In this document: positions 1-7,921 of the stretch, piece after piece
Layout of the letters: every line of letters starts with the position of its first letter
Position numbering within the stretch: position 1 is the stretch's first letter
From: a virus
Virus record (IMG/VR): IMGVR_UViG_3300025132_000267
Location: 1-25,300 of that record
Length of the DNA stretch: 25,300 nt
Direction: 5' to 3' (one strand)
Position numbers and translations under genes: made by a program
The notes under the pieces: model-generated
Databases searched by the model: none
Told to the model about the DNA's origin: nothing
What the model saw: only the letters and a program-made list of their open reading frames with translations

Positions 1-1
1 A

Positions 2-127
2 TGCTTCAGCCTGAAAGACGACAAGATGGCAGACACCATAGTGGATACGATGGAAAACTGTATTGAAACACGGGTGCCGTTCAAAGTGGACAAGGCTGTA
101 GGCGACAACTGGGGTGAGATAGATTGA
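2..127 (+). CDS. DNA polymerase family A, C-terminal fragment
   Basis: This is the last 41 codons of a gene that enters from the left edge, read in frame 2 and ending in TGA at 125-127. The translated end carries V-P-F-K-V-D followed by V-G-D-N-W-G-E. That matches the usual carboxy-terminus of family A (Pol I-like) DNA polymerases, where a hydrophobic strand after the last helices leads to a G-x-N-W-x-[EQ] tail. The upstream helix (about residues 5-18 of the fragment, D-K-M-A-D-T-I-V-D-T-M) fits the helix before that strand. The catalytic palm motifs lie outside the window, so activity cannot be judged. Its stop overlaps the start of the next gene (TGATG), and an SNase-type nuclease follows, as expected for a phage replication module. 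The family call rests on the short tail motif only. Confidence 0.72.
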   Translation, partial: CFSLKDDKMADTIVDTMENCIETRVPFKVDKAVGDNWGEID

Positions 128-333
128 TGCAATATATTTTGATTTACTTTTTACAGGTGATGCCGCCCAACAACATCTATACAATAGATGAAGCAATGCT
201 GGGACTGACTCGGACTGAGTGCTTGAAAGAAGCAGAGCAGTTCAATGCGCTGCCGAGGGAACCAGAAGAGTTTTTGTTTGCAACATGCACTCCCCTGGTA
301 AAACACTTTCCGGCTAAGTTGGAGAAGAAGTAA
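127..333 (+). CDS. Small protein with hydrophobic N-terminus, unknown function
   Basis: This gene encodes 68 residues. The ATG at 127 is preferred over an in-frame TTG at 124 because it overlaps the polymerase stop codon as TGATG, a coupling that recurs through the window. The first 12 residues (MQYILIYFLQVM) are strongly hydrophobic and could be a short membrane anchor or export signal. A polar region follows with two cysteines (in T-E-C-L-K-E-A and A-T-C-T-P-L) and a basic tail ending E-K-K. Small phage proteins with a hydrophobic start and two conserved cysteines are common beside replication genes of marine phages, but I recognise no function. The gene is joined to the next one by TAATG. 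The reading frame is believable because of the tight overlaps on both sides; location in the envelope is inference. Confidence 0.7.
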   Translation: MQYILIYFLQVMPPNNIYTIDEAMLGLTRTECLKEAEQFNALPREPEEFLFATCTPLVKHFPAKLEKK

Positions 334-752
334 TGTATGAGTATGCGTGTACTGTAGAGCGTGTGGTAGATGGTGACACTATTGATGTTGTGCTCGACCT
401 TGGCTTCTCTGTTATGTACAAGTCGCGGGTCAGGCTGTACGGCATAGATACACCAGAGTCTCGAACCCGTGATCTGGATGAGAAGGCACGAGGCAAACTA
501 GCTACGAAGTTCCTCGAAGACGCTATCAGTCAGGGCGATGTTGTGATCAGGACAGAGTTGAAAGACTCACGCGGCAAGTTCGGGCGGGTGCTGGGCACAG
601 TAATCGTGAACGACGAAGACATAAACAAAGCCATGTGCGACAACTATCTTGCTGTCAGATACTTCGGACAAAGCAAGGATGATGTCGAACAGTCTCACAT
701 GGAGAACCGTTCTATTCTAATTCAGACCGGGAAGTTTGTTCCTGTGGGCTAA
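333..752 (+). CDS. Staphylococcal nuclease-like (SNase/thermonuclease) endonuclease
   Basis: This 139-residue protein is a single SNase (OB-fold) domain, close to the family's minimal length. The calcium and catalytic signature is complete: V-D-G-D-T at residues 12-16 (D15 equals Asp21 of the staphylococcal enzyme), R-V-R-L-Y-G-I-D-T-P-E at 32-42 (R34, D39, T40 and E42 equal Arg35, Asp40, Thr41 and Glu43), and G-K-F-G-R at 81-85 (R85 equals Arg87). The family cleaves DNA and RNA phosphodiester bonds with Ca2+. No signal peptide is visible, so it probably works in the host cytoplasm, for example in host DNA breakdown or processing of phage DNA beside the polymerase. The start overlaps the upstream stop (TAATG). 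Its last 41 bp overlap the convergent small gene on the other strand. Confidence 0.93.
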   Translation: MYEYACTVERVVDGDTIDVVLDLGFSVMYKSRVRLYGIDTPESRTRDLDEKARGKLATKFLEDAISQGDVVIRTELKDSRGKFGRVLGTVIVNDEDINKAMCDNYLAVRYFGQSKDDVEQSHMENRSILIQTGKFVPVG

Positions 753-882
753 AGTATTTTTGCTTATACCACTCAGCAAATTTTGGCTGTTCCCGAAAGA
801 GTTCTATAACTTCAGCAAGGGGCATTTGCTCTGTTCTAATCACACTTGCGTAGGCTTCAAACTCTTTGACTGTGTTCATCAT
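712..882 (-). CDS. Small 56-residue protein at the end of the late block, unknown function
   Basis: This short gene encodes MMNTVKEFEAYASVIRTEQM and continues to the end at ...S-R-S-E-L-E. The start at 882 shares bases with the stop of the M15 peptidase gene (TAATG), and a second ATG follows directly at 879. The product is acidic to neutral and looks helical (V-I-E-L-F-R-E-Q-P-K-F-A-E-W-Y-K-Q-K-Y), with no signal peptide or membrane span. It resembles, from memory, a small protein found next to peptidase genes in marine phage contigs, but no function is known to me. Its 3' end overlaps the SNase gene by 41 bp on the opposite strand. The protein-like composition and stop/start coupling support it as real. 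It fills what would otherwise be a 129-bp gap between the two convergent blocks. Confidence 0.72.
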   Translation of the reverse strand: MMNTVKEFEAYASVIRTEQMPLAEVIELFREQPKFAEWYKQKYFSPQEQTSRSELE

Positions 883-1271
883 TAGTAAGACCAGATTGTC
901 GGGCGGCTTTGATTATCCAAGTCATCAAGATGGATGAACCTACGGCTACGATCCCCGGCCTGCTGTACTCCGATGCCGGTGAAGTCCCCAGAATCAAGAG
1001 CCAAGTGCAGAAGATCAAGCGCATCCTGCCCATATATCCTGATGTCACAGGCACGACCTGATGCGTGAGAACCAGGGCCGGTTGCTTTCTTAGCTTCGAT
1101 GGGATGTTCGGGACTGCGGTATCCGCTACTGATTGTCAGACCCGCACCAAAAGCTGTGCGAAGTTTCTGTACCTTTGCGACAAAATTGAGATCCATACCG
1201 TCATCGCCGCTATGCTGACAACGAAACTCTTCTATCGAGAAGTTTTTAAACTGTGACCAATCTTGTGACAT
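882..1271 (-). CDS. Peptidase M15 family endolysin (M15_3-like)
   Basis: This 129-residue protein has the compact D,D-carboxypeptidase fold of M15 peptidases, which cut peptidoglycan stem peptides and often serve as endolysins. The start has F-x-x-E-E-F-x-C (residues 11-18). Next come S-S-G-Y-R-S-P-E-H-P (48-57), a loop with the zinc ligands H69 and D76 in G-S-H-A-S-G-R-A-C-D-I, and the third ligand H114 in F-I-H-L-D-D. The tail R-P-T-I-W-S-Y is typical of the family. There is no signal peptide, so it should need a holin to reach the cell wall. The only holin candidate lies about 23 kb away at the other end of the late block. It starts 3 bp after the preceding small gene and its stop overlaps the next start. 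Confidence 0.93.
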   Translation of the reverse strand: MSQDWSQFKNFSIEEFRCQHSGDDGMDLNFVAKVQKLRTAFGAGLTISSGYRSPEHPIEAKKATGPGSHASGRACDIRIYGQDALDLLHLALDSGDFTGIGVQQAGDRSRRFIHLDDLDNQSRPTIWSY

Positions 1272-1274
1272 GAC

Positions 1275-1475
1275 CTATCCATAATACAAAGAACGTGTGT
1301 GTTTATAAATATACTTGGGACACCGATCATCATAATAGATTTGATGTGTTTTAGAAGACTTGTCCTGACATTTGAATGTGCAACGACGAACAAGAACATT
1401 CGACTGACCATCCATGTATGATTGTGTTACGCCTTGCGTGCTAAGTTGGCAGATGATTGCTGCAACCTCAAACAC
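1275..1475 (-). CDS. Small cysteine-containing protein, possible GTG start
   Basis: This is a 66-residue frame beginning at GTG 1475, 8 bp before the end of the 1506-residue gene, with GAGG a short distance upstream. The first residues (F-E-V-A-A-I-I-C-Q-L) are hydrophobic and could form a short signal or anchor. The rest has a Cys pattern C-x3-C and a later C-P (R-R-C-T-F-K-C ... D-D-R-C-P-K-Y-I-Y) and is basic. An ATG at codon 21 would give a 46-residue product with those three cysteines but no hydrophobic start. I prefer GTG because it preserves the dense packing and a protein-like N-terminus. A longer in-frame start at 1520 would overlap the upstream gene by 53 bp and is less likely. The pattern suggests a small exported or zinc-binding protein, but no family is recognised. 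Confidence 0.55.
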   Translation of the reverse strand: MFEVAAIICQLSTQGVTQSYMDGQSNVLVRRCTFKCQDKSSKTHQIYYDDRCPKYIYKHTRSLYYG

Positions 1476-4400
1476 CTCGCCGTGTCCTCTGTGCAAGTTC
1501 CAAGTTCCGCGCTTGTTCAATCGGGTTGCTACCGAGAAGCTCCGCGTCTACTCGTTGCAAGCCGGAAGTTTGAATCAGTTGTTCGGGAGTCGTGCCCCGT
1601 GCCTGTGCTGATTCCTGAATCGTCGAGAAGGGTATGCCTCGACTTTGAGAGAAGATGCCCTGCTGTGTGCCGGGCATGAAGAATCGCGTATCAGCCGTAA
1701 CTTGAGGGATTTGCGTAGTTTGAGGCGTTTGTAACGATGCCTGTGGTGCTGTAGCGGTGGGCAGGGGTGCGACAGCCGGTGCTCCAGGGGACGTGAGAGG
1801 TAGCTCTGGAATCAAATCTGGCTCAATTTCTTCGATATTATCGGCGGCAAAGGGGATACCTGCTCTACTTTCGTAGTAAGCATTAAAACGATCAAAATCT
1901 AGTTTGTCTTCGTTACCTGCGTCTATCGCTCTTTCTTCTGCGGCACGACTCATTTCATATGGCACATATTCTCCAGCTTGCACATCTCTGAAAGTTGCGC
2001 CCAAGCCTTGGTCTGAAAACCGTTCATCTATTTCACCATCATCAAAACCCAACGTTCTCAGATCTTCTATTGTTTGAAACATTTCATTGTGAGCACGGTA
2101 TTTGGATTCATCGGCAGCAACATAGGCTTCGAATATATCCTGTGCACTAGACGTTGGTCTTGCGGCAACAGTGGTAAATAGCGCAGGCGCATTTCTTGTC
2201 GCTCTTTGAAAGTCTGCCGCTTTGTATCTAAATAGATTGTCGATGTTAGGCTCCCGTTCGGTAAAGCCTGTAATTGCGCGTGCAACTTCTTCAGATAAGT
2301 CACGTTCGTTCTTCTGATTGTCAATCGAAGTTACGCCAAAAAATAACTTGTTTCCTTCCGGTGTTCCAAACACACCACGAGCAAACCTAGCTGCTTCAAA
2401 CCTACCGCCTCGAACTTGAACTGGTATGAAGCTGGGTAACAGGCCATCCGCAAAATGCGTAAACGACTTGGCTACTTTTGTACCAGCATCGTCACCGTCT
2501 TGGAAAACACGAGCACCTAATGAAGTACGGCCTCCGCGTACTGTAATGTCCAAGGCTTTATCGGTAATTATGGATGTGCCAAAGAAAGGTAAGAAAGTCT
2601 CTTTCAAACCTTCTAAACCAGCCATCGTTGCTATTTCTGCACCGCTTTTACCAAGCTCTCTTTGAGTGTCTGCCATGTTAAGTGCACCACGAGCGACTCT
2701 AGCCAGTTGGTCATATGGGTTACTGTAGCTAAAGTTCACATAAGTAGGCAAACCCTCGGCAGTTCTACCAGTCGGCAACAGGACAGCATTCTTTTCAAAC
2801 GGGGCAGCGAAGCTACGTTGAAAGGCTTTCATTTCATCTTCTGATACACCAGATGCTTCATAAGCAAGTGATGCGGTGGCGGCGGGAAGAGCAGCGAAGG
2901 TGCCTGTGGCACCTGTCATGCGTCTTAGCCCAATCTTTTGTATCTCGGCATTAGTAGATGCCATCTCATCCAGCGCACGACCAATCGTGTTTATTCCTGT
3001 GCGATATATCTCGTATGGGAACGCGATAAAGTTACCAACAGGTAGGCGACGAAGATCTTTAATAAAGGTTGGTGCCAAGGAATAGTTAGGCACAGTGTTT
3101 CGGACAACCTCTGCGGCTTCCTTTTTGATAGACTGTATAAGACCCTCACTCTTTATTTGATTTCTTATGACTGTTGGATCAACATCCCGCAGACGCATTT
3201 GTCGTAGCTGTGCCAGTGCCTCAACTTGTTCGTCAACGGTGTTCCCACTTCTTTGCAAAACATTTAATATTTTGTTTTGTTCAAACTGAAAGTTGTAAAT
3301 CTTCCAAAGATCATCGCCGCCTTGGTACAAATCTTGTGCACCTTTTGCAGCCCGTCCCACTCCCGTTTTTTGCAGAGAGTTTTTAAAGAACATGGTCAGG
3401 CCACTTTCTCCGTAGTCCTGCCCTAGCTCACCAAAACTGTTGGTACTTGTGGCTCCCGGTCTGCCGTAAGTGCCCTTCAATAGTTCCAAAGATTCTTTTA
3501 ACTGTGCTTGGTTGTTTATAACACCCAGTTCCACAAGTTCCTTGAGAGCATCATCGACACCCTCGTCGCCGTTCTTCATTATCTGTCGATACACCAGACC
3601 CATCGAATCAAAAAGATTTGCACCTGAACCTATGTTGCCTTGTGCAAGAGCAAAGGCAGATGCTGTTGTAACGTTTCGGACTTGAGTGATTGGTGACAAT
3701 ACAGTTTTACTGTACTGAGAAAAACCTTTTAGCCGCAAAGCACCGTAATATGCGCTTTGAACCAAGCCAGTAAGACCATCCTCTTTGCCAACTACCTTTC
3801 TCGTTAAGTCATTGTAAATTCGTTCGGGCACTTGATAACCTTTGAGAGCACCAAAGTCATCGCCTAAAGTTTTTAAGTTAGTTGCGCTCGATGTTTGACC
3901 GGGTGCTATGAAATATTTACTCAAAGCATTGTTGGGATTATCTGCCATACTTTTCAAGGACGCAAAGTACCGGTCAGCGGCTCGAAACTCAGCTAGTTCA
4001 GCAACAGTTTTAAGAATGCTTTCATCAGGATCTTTTATTTCTCCGAGTAAAGCACGTTCAAAGTCTTGTATTTTAGTTCGTTGTTTCAAGATTTTCAGAT
4101 TGAGCCTATCAACAGGCACCCTGCCTGATTCTTTTCGATCCATTGCCTGTTGTTGAATTTTTTGATTCCACTTTTTAATAAAGTTATCTTTTGCAAAGTT
4201 TGCGGCAAGATCGATATCTGCTTCGGTTGCTGTTTCTTTTTTCAAACTGCGTTGTAGGCTTTCTAAAGTCTTCCGATCCAGATTACCAACAAACTTTAAA
4301 GCAGCCGAAAGTTGAGACTCTTTTTGCTCTTGCGTTCCAGCAAAGTCTTTTAATCGTGGGTTGAGAATTTGTTTAATCTGCGCGTTTCGTGCACTCCTTG

Positions 4401-5988
4401 AGTTCTTGTAACCAGAAACAGCCGCTGCGACAGCCTCGTCAGATGCCTTGAAACCCTGTTCCTCAAAAATTCTGTAGCTACGTCTAATATAAGAACCTAG
4501 TTCTTGTCTAAGGATTTTATCAAAACCTTTTACATCGGATAGACCCATGTTTTTAAGGTCTTTTTCTGTTGCGCTTGCAACTCGTCTTGCAGTTGGCCCA
4601 GTGCCAATATCAATACTTATTGAGTCAATGTCTCTTCTAATTTGATAGAGTAGTTCTTTCATTTCTGGTGTAGCAAACTGATCCAGCTTTTCTTTAAGAT
4701 CTTTGTTTACGCCAGTGTATACAATCTCACCCTTCCTTTTTGACAGGGTAGCCAGGTTAGCCTCTCTTGTACCCTTGGCTGTTTGTATCATTACTTTTTT
4801 TGGAGCCAAGATAAATTCCAGTGCAGTCTCTCTTATTTTTTCTGCCGTGAGATCGCTTTGATTATTCCCTTTTTTCGCTAACTCTTTAGCAAGCTGTCTC
4901 GATAACTTTGTAAGTCTCTGTAACCTTCTACCAGTTGTACCCACAGCAGCTTCGACCTCACTACCTAGCAAAGTTTTTACGGTGGCTACGTCTTGCGGCA
5001 ACATTCCTCTAGGTCTTAATGCAGCAGCGGTACCAGCCACACCTCTACCAACAAGACCAACTGATTCAGGATTTAATAAAATCTTCTCGTCTAAACGTTG
5101 TAAGGCTTCGCCCGTTTTTCTAAACGGGTAAGTAACACCCTTGGCTACACCCCGTGTGATTACCTGACCTGTCTGGGTGTCCAAGGCTCGACCTGCCGTG
5201 GCAAACGTACCACCTATGGCACCGCCTAAAGCAAGACTTTCTAAACCAAACTTAGCTTTGTTTTGAATACGTCGGAACGCTTCGTCTCTACCAGTAAGCC
5301 CCTCGGTTTGATCTGTTTGCGTTGGGCCACCTTCAAAAAAGTCACCAAAGGTTGTCAGATTATTAGTTGCAACAACCGCGTCTGTTAAACCCATAGCGGC
5401 TATTTGCTGTGCGCCTAGTGCCGCTTTTTGTCCACCTGTCAAAGCACCTTCTGCAGCGTCTTTTAAAAGTTTATTTTGTGTTACTTCGTCGGCCTGTAAC
5501 AAAGCCGCTTTGCGTTGCTCTGCAAAGTTGCGTGCCTGCTTACCTAATCGTGAGAACTTAGAAACAGCACCGATAGCCGCGATACCCGGCACACCAAACT
5601 GAACCAGAGCTTCTGTGCCTTTACCTGCAAAACCCTCTGGATCAATGCCTAAAGAATCGCGTAACTCTTGTGCGCCCTGTCGAACACTTGTGGCTAGGTC
5701 ACTGTCAGCTATAAGATCAACACCAAGTGCCGCAGTTTCGAGCACGCCCTCACCGATGCCGATGATACCTGAACCAATACCTTCAATAAATTCTTGAGCA
5801 ACACCCTCATAGGTTTCTGAGGGATCAGGCTCATCTATCAGGTCAGGCTCATCTATCGGATCTGGGTCTAAAAGATCATCATCTTCCAACCCACTTAGAT
5901 AGTCTTCTATCCTTGCCAAAGCCTCATCGTTTGAAAGACCATCTGCTAGTTGATACTGTTGGCCTCGGTATGAATATATTTGTGCCAT
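1468..5988 (-). CDS. Very large internal virion (ejection) protein candidate
   Basis: At 1506 residues this is the largest gene here. The N-terminus (residues 1-30, Y-S-Y-R-G-Q-Q-Y-Q-L-A-D-G-L-S) resembles the short start domain of large marine phage virion proteins. An acidic Asp-Pro repeat follows at 36-58 (D-P-D-P-I-D-E-P). Next are Gly/Ala-rich hydrophobic stretches at about 68-95 and 125-300, a long charged helical region at about 340-740, and a section at about 765-1100 with P-N-Y-S-L-A-P and L-R-R-L-P-V-G-N-F-I-A-F-P. The last section resembles, from memory, the LPD38 domain of large polyvalent proteins. A Pro/Thr-rich linker sits near 1390-1430. The size, the helical content and the position at the end of the structural genes resemble T7 gp16-type proteins that enter the cell with the DNA. 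I see no lytic transglycosylase motif. No clear Shine-Dalgarno precedes the ATG. Confidence 0.75.
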   Translation of the reverse strand: MAQIYSYRGQQYQLADGLSNDEALARIEDYLSGLEDDDLLDPDPIDEPDLIDEPDPSETYEGVAQEFIEGIGSGIIGIGEGVLETAALGVDLIADSDLATSVRQGAQELRDSLGIDPEGFAGKGTEALVQFGVPGIAAIGAVSKFSRLGKQARNFAEQRKAALLQADEVTQNKLLKDAAEGALTGGQKAALGAQQIAAMGLTDAVVATNNLTTFGDFFEGGPTQTDQTEGLTGRDEAFRRIQNKAKFGLESLALGGAIGGTFATAGRALDTQTGQVITRGVAKGVTYPFRKTGEALQRLDEKILLNPESVGLVGRGVAGTAAALRPRGMLPQDVATVKTLLGSEVEAAVGTTGRRLQRLTKLSRQLAKELAKKGNNQSDLTAEKIRETALEFILAPKKVMIQTAKGTREANLATLSKRKGEIVYTGVNKDLKEKLDQFATPEMKELLYQIRRDIDSISIDIGTGPTARRVASATEKDLKNMGLSDVKGFDKILRQELGSYIRRSYRIFEEQGFKASDEAVAAAVSGYKNSRSARNAQIKQILNPRLKDFAGTQEQKESQLSAALKFVGNLDRKTLESLQRSLKKETATEADIDLAANFAKDNFIKKWNQKIQQQAMDRKESGRVPVDRLNLKILKQRTKIQDFERALLGEIKDPDESILKTVAELAEFRAADRYFASLKSMADNPNNALSKYFIAPGQTSSATNLKTLGDDFGALKGYQVPERIYNDLTRKVVGKEDGLTGLVQSAYYGALRLKGFSQYSKTVLSPITQVRNVTTASAFALAQGNIGSGANLFDSMGLVYRQIMKNGDEGVDDALKELVELGVINNQAQLKESLELLKGTYGRPGATSTNSFGELGQDYGESGLTMFFKNSLQKTGVGRAAKGAQDLYQGGDDLWKIYNFQFEQNKILNVLQRSGNTVDEQVEALAQLRQMRLRDVDPTVIRNQIKSEGLIQSIKKEAAEVVRNTVPNYSLAPTFIKDLRRLPVGNFIAFPYEIYRTGINTIGRALDEMASTNAEIQKIGLRRMTGATGTFAALPAATASLAYEASGVSEDEMKAFQRSFAAPFEKNAVLLPTGRTAEGLPTYVNFSYSNPYDQLARVARGALNMADTQRELGKSGAEIATMAGLEGLKETFLPFFGTSIITDKALDITVRGGRTSLGARVFQDGDDAGTKVAKSFTHFADGLLPSFIPVQVRGGRFEAARFARGVFGTPEGNKLFFGVTSIDNQKNERDLSEEVARAITGFTEREPNIDNLFRYKAADFQRATRNAPALFTTVAARPTSSAQDIFEAYVAADESKYRAHNEMFQTIEDLRTLGFDDGEIDERFSDQGLGATFRDVQAGEYVPYEMSRAAEERAIDAGNEDKLDFDRFNAYYESRAGIPFAADNIEEIEPDLIPELPLTSPGAPAVAPLPTATAPQASLQTPQTTQIPQVTADTRFFMPGTQQGIFSQSRGIPFSTIQESAQARGTTPEQLIQTSGLQRVDAELLGSNPIEQARNLELAQRTRRGV

Positions 5989-6003
5989 ATCTAAACAATA
6001 AAC

Positions 6004-7905
6004 TTATTGGTCTAAAACAATCACATTAGACGCGCCCGAAGGATCGGGTAAAGCTGTTGCTGCTTCGTTTTCCAAAAAGTCCTTCAATACACTTGCAGGT
6101 ATCGGCGGGTTCACTTTTTGCCCACTTCTGCCGCCTTTTTCTTTTTCAGTCGGAGCGTATTTCTCGTAACCCGCAGTTTCACGCAAACGCTTTTCTGCTT
6201 CTCTTTTTGCTCTGCTATCTTTCAGAATGTCTGTTACATAGTTCTGTCGTTGTCCTTGTACGGTAATTTTTTGGCCGCTTTTTGATAATTCAAGTCTTTC
6301 ATTTTGATAGGCTATGTCATTTCGCATATTTGCCAGTTGTGCTTTTTGCATTATTAGTTGATTTGTTAAACTTCTAGATTGGTTTTCACTTGAAATTCTC
6401 TTGAGTTCTAACCCAGCTTCTGCAAAAGCATCTGCTTTCTTATCACGATACCGGGCATAAGCACTCTTCTCTTTTTCTTTCATATCTTTGTTGAACTCAT
6501 TCAGTCCAATGACAGCGGCTCTTGCCATGTTGCTAAACCTATCACCGCCTTCACTAGCACCAGCCGCCATCTGTAAACCAAACATCATGACTGCGTTCCA
6601 GAAAGAATCTCTTTTAAGACTGTCTCGGATTTCCTGCTCATCATACTCAGCCATTTCCATGGCTCTCCTAACAATGTCTTGTTCTTCCGTGCTAGTACCG
6701 TCTGCTATACCTTCGCTGTCCTCATCAAGATCTCTCTCTGCCTGTTCAATTATTTTGAGGGCCGTTGGTTGGTCTTTTGGACTAATGTCAGAATTTTTTA
6801 CAGCCTCGGTTGTGTTAGCATCAGCTGTCTTTTGAGCTTTCTTCAACACTTCTTCTTGTGCATCAGGTGCGCCTTCTCCGGTAACTTCTCCCTCGCCCTT
6901 TGCTGGTGGCACAGGTTTTTGAGGTCTATCTGAAGTATTTGTATCGTCGCCTTCAAACTTGCGTAAGCCTGCCTCTTCCATTTGAACTTGCACTTCTTCA
7001 AGCTCTTCACGAAGCTCCTGCTTTCTGCCCTCTGATACGTTGTCATCTCCAAGTTGACGATTGATATTCTCAATTTTACCAACAAACTTAGACATATTTT
7101 CTTTACCAAGTTGTTTGTTTAGCTCACTCAGTTCAAGGTTCTCTTGAGCTACTTTCTTTCTAGCAAGTTCGAGTTTAGAAAGTGCAACACCTATGGTTGC
7201 CTCATTTGTTGATCCTACTCTGTTTCCTTTCACTGCTTTATCGTAGGCTCTTTGTGCTTGGCCTAATTCATTTTGCGCTTTTTTTAACGAACGTCGTTGA
7301 CTTGTTCTTTGTCCATACAATTCTTTCAAACGAGGCTGCGGCATTTTTGTTTGTTTAGCGTATTCAAAACTTTCTGCAAGAGGTGGTTCCTCAGCCAAAG
7401 CCTCAAGTGTTGCAATGCCGAATGAAGAGGCATCTTTAGGTGGAACTACTTGTTCTTGCTCTCGTAGAATCCGTGCTCGGTCAGGTCTTTCTGCCGTGTT
7501 TGTGCCCATAATTCTTGAGCGTATGTTTCCAACAACAAGAGTAGGATCAACAAGAGCTTCACGAGGTGTCATAGTCGCTGGGTCTGGAGACAATCCTCGC
7601 TTTTGCACCTCTGGCAAAGCACCAATTCCCATACCAGTGTTAGACACTTGTGGTATGCGTAGTTGGGCTGATGGTGGCTGTGTTAATACACTAGAAATAG
7701 GCGATGAAAGATACTGCAATAAACGTCGTTGGCGTTCTTGCTCCAACGCGACATCGCCCCCGGCCACCATACGAACTGGTTGCACTTCGTCCATCAACTC
7801 GCGTGAGGAGGCAAGTATGCCTATGGCCTGTCTTGTAAGACTAGGCTTCTTCGTTGCTGGAGTTTCGTTGCGAAACATTCTGCGTCGTGAACCTGAGAAC
7901 ATCAT
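6004..7905 (-). CDS. Coiled-coil internal virion/structural protein, unknown function
   Basis: This gene encodes 633 residues from the ATG at 7905, chosen because GAGGAG at 7915-7920 sits 9 bases upstream and the gap to the preceding stop is 16 bp. A longer frame from 7980 would run far into the neighbour. The N-terminus is basic (S-G-S-R-R-R-M-F-R) and then reads I-G-I-L-A-S-S-R-E-L-M-D-E-V-Q-P-V-R-M-V-A-G-G-D, a pattern common in marine phage structural proteins. Residues of about 190-320 are a long Lys/Glu/Gln-rich coiled coil. About 335-430 is a polar acidic linker, about 430-470 is an amphipathic Ala/Met-rich segment, and the last 130 residues are again charged and helical. The position between two probable ejection proteins suggests an internal virion or tail-associated role; no enzyme motif is seen. 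Confidence 0.7.
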   Translation of the reverse strand: MMFSGSRRRMFRNETPATKKPSLTRQAIGILASSRELMDEVQPVRMVAGGDVALEQERQRRLLQYLSSPISSVLTQPPSAQLRIPQVSNTGMGIGALPEVQKRGLSPDPATMTPREALVDPTLVVGNIRSRIMGTNTAERPDRARILREQEQVVPPKDASSFGIATLEALAEEPPLAESFEYAKQTKMPQPRLKELYGQRTSQRRSLKKAQNELGQAQRAYDKAVKGNRVGSTNEATIGVALSKLELARKKVAQENLELSELNKQLGKENMSKFVGKIENINRQLGDDNVSEGRKQELREELEEVQVQMEEAGLRKFEGDDTNTSDRPQKPVPPAKGEGEVTGEGAPDAQEEVLKKAQKTADANTTEAVKNSDISPKDQPTALKIIEQAERDLDEDSEGIADGTSTEEQDIVRRAMEMAEYDEQEIRDSLKRDSFWNAVMMFGLQMAAGASEGGDRFSNMARAAVIGLNEFNKDMKEKEKSAYARYRDKKADAFAEAGLELKRISSENQSRSLTNQLIMQKAQLANMRNDIAYQNERLELSKSGQKITVQGQRQNYVTDILKDSRAKREAEKRLRETAGYEKYAPTEKEKGGRSGQKVNPPIPASVLKDFLENEAATALPDPSGASNVIVLDQ

Positions 7906-7921
7906 GCTCTTACTCTCCTCA

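Noticed and set aside
6843-7109. Alternative - strand frame of 88 codons inside the 633-residue gene
   Set aside because: Same-strand shadow in another frame of a coiled-coil gene; Lys/Cys-rich nonsense composition and no start signal.
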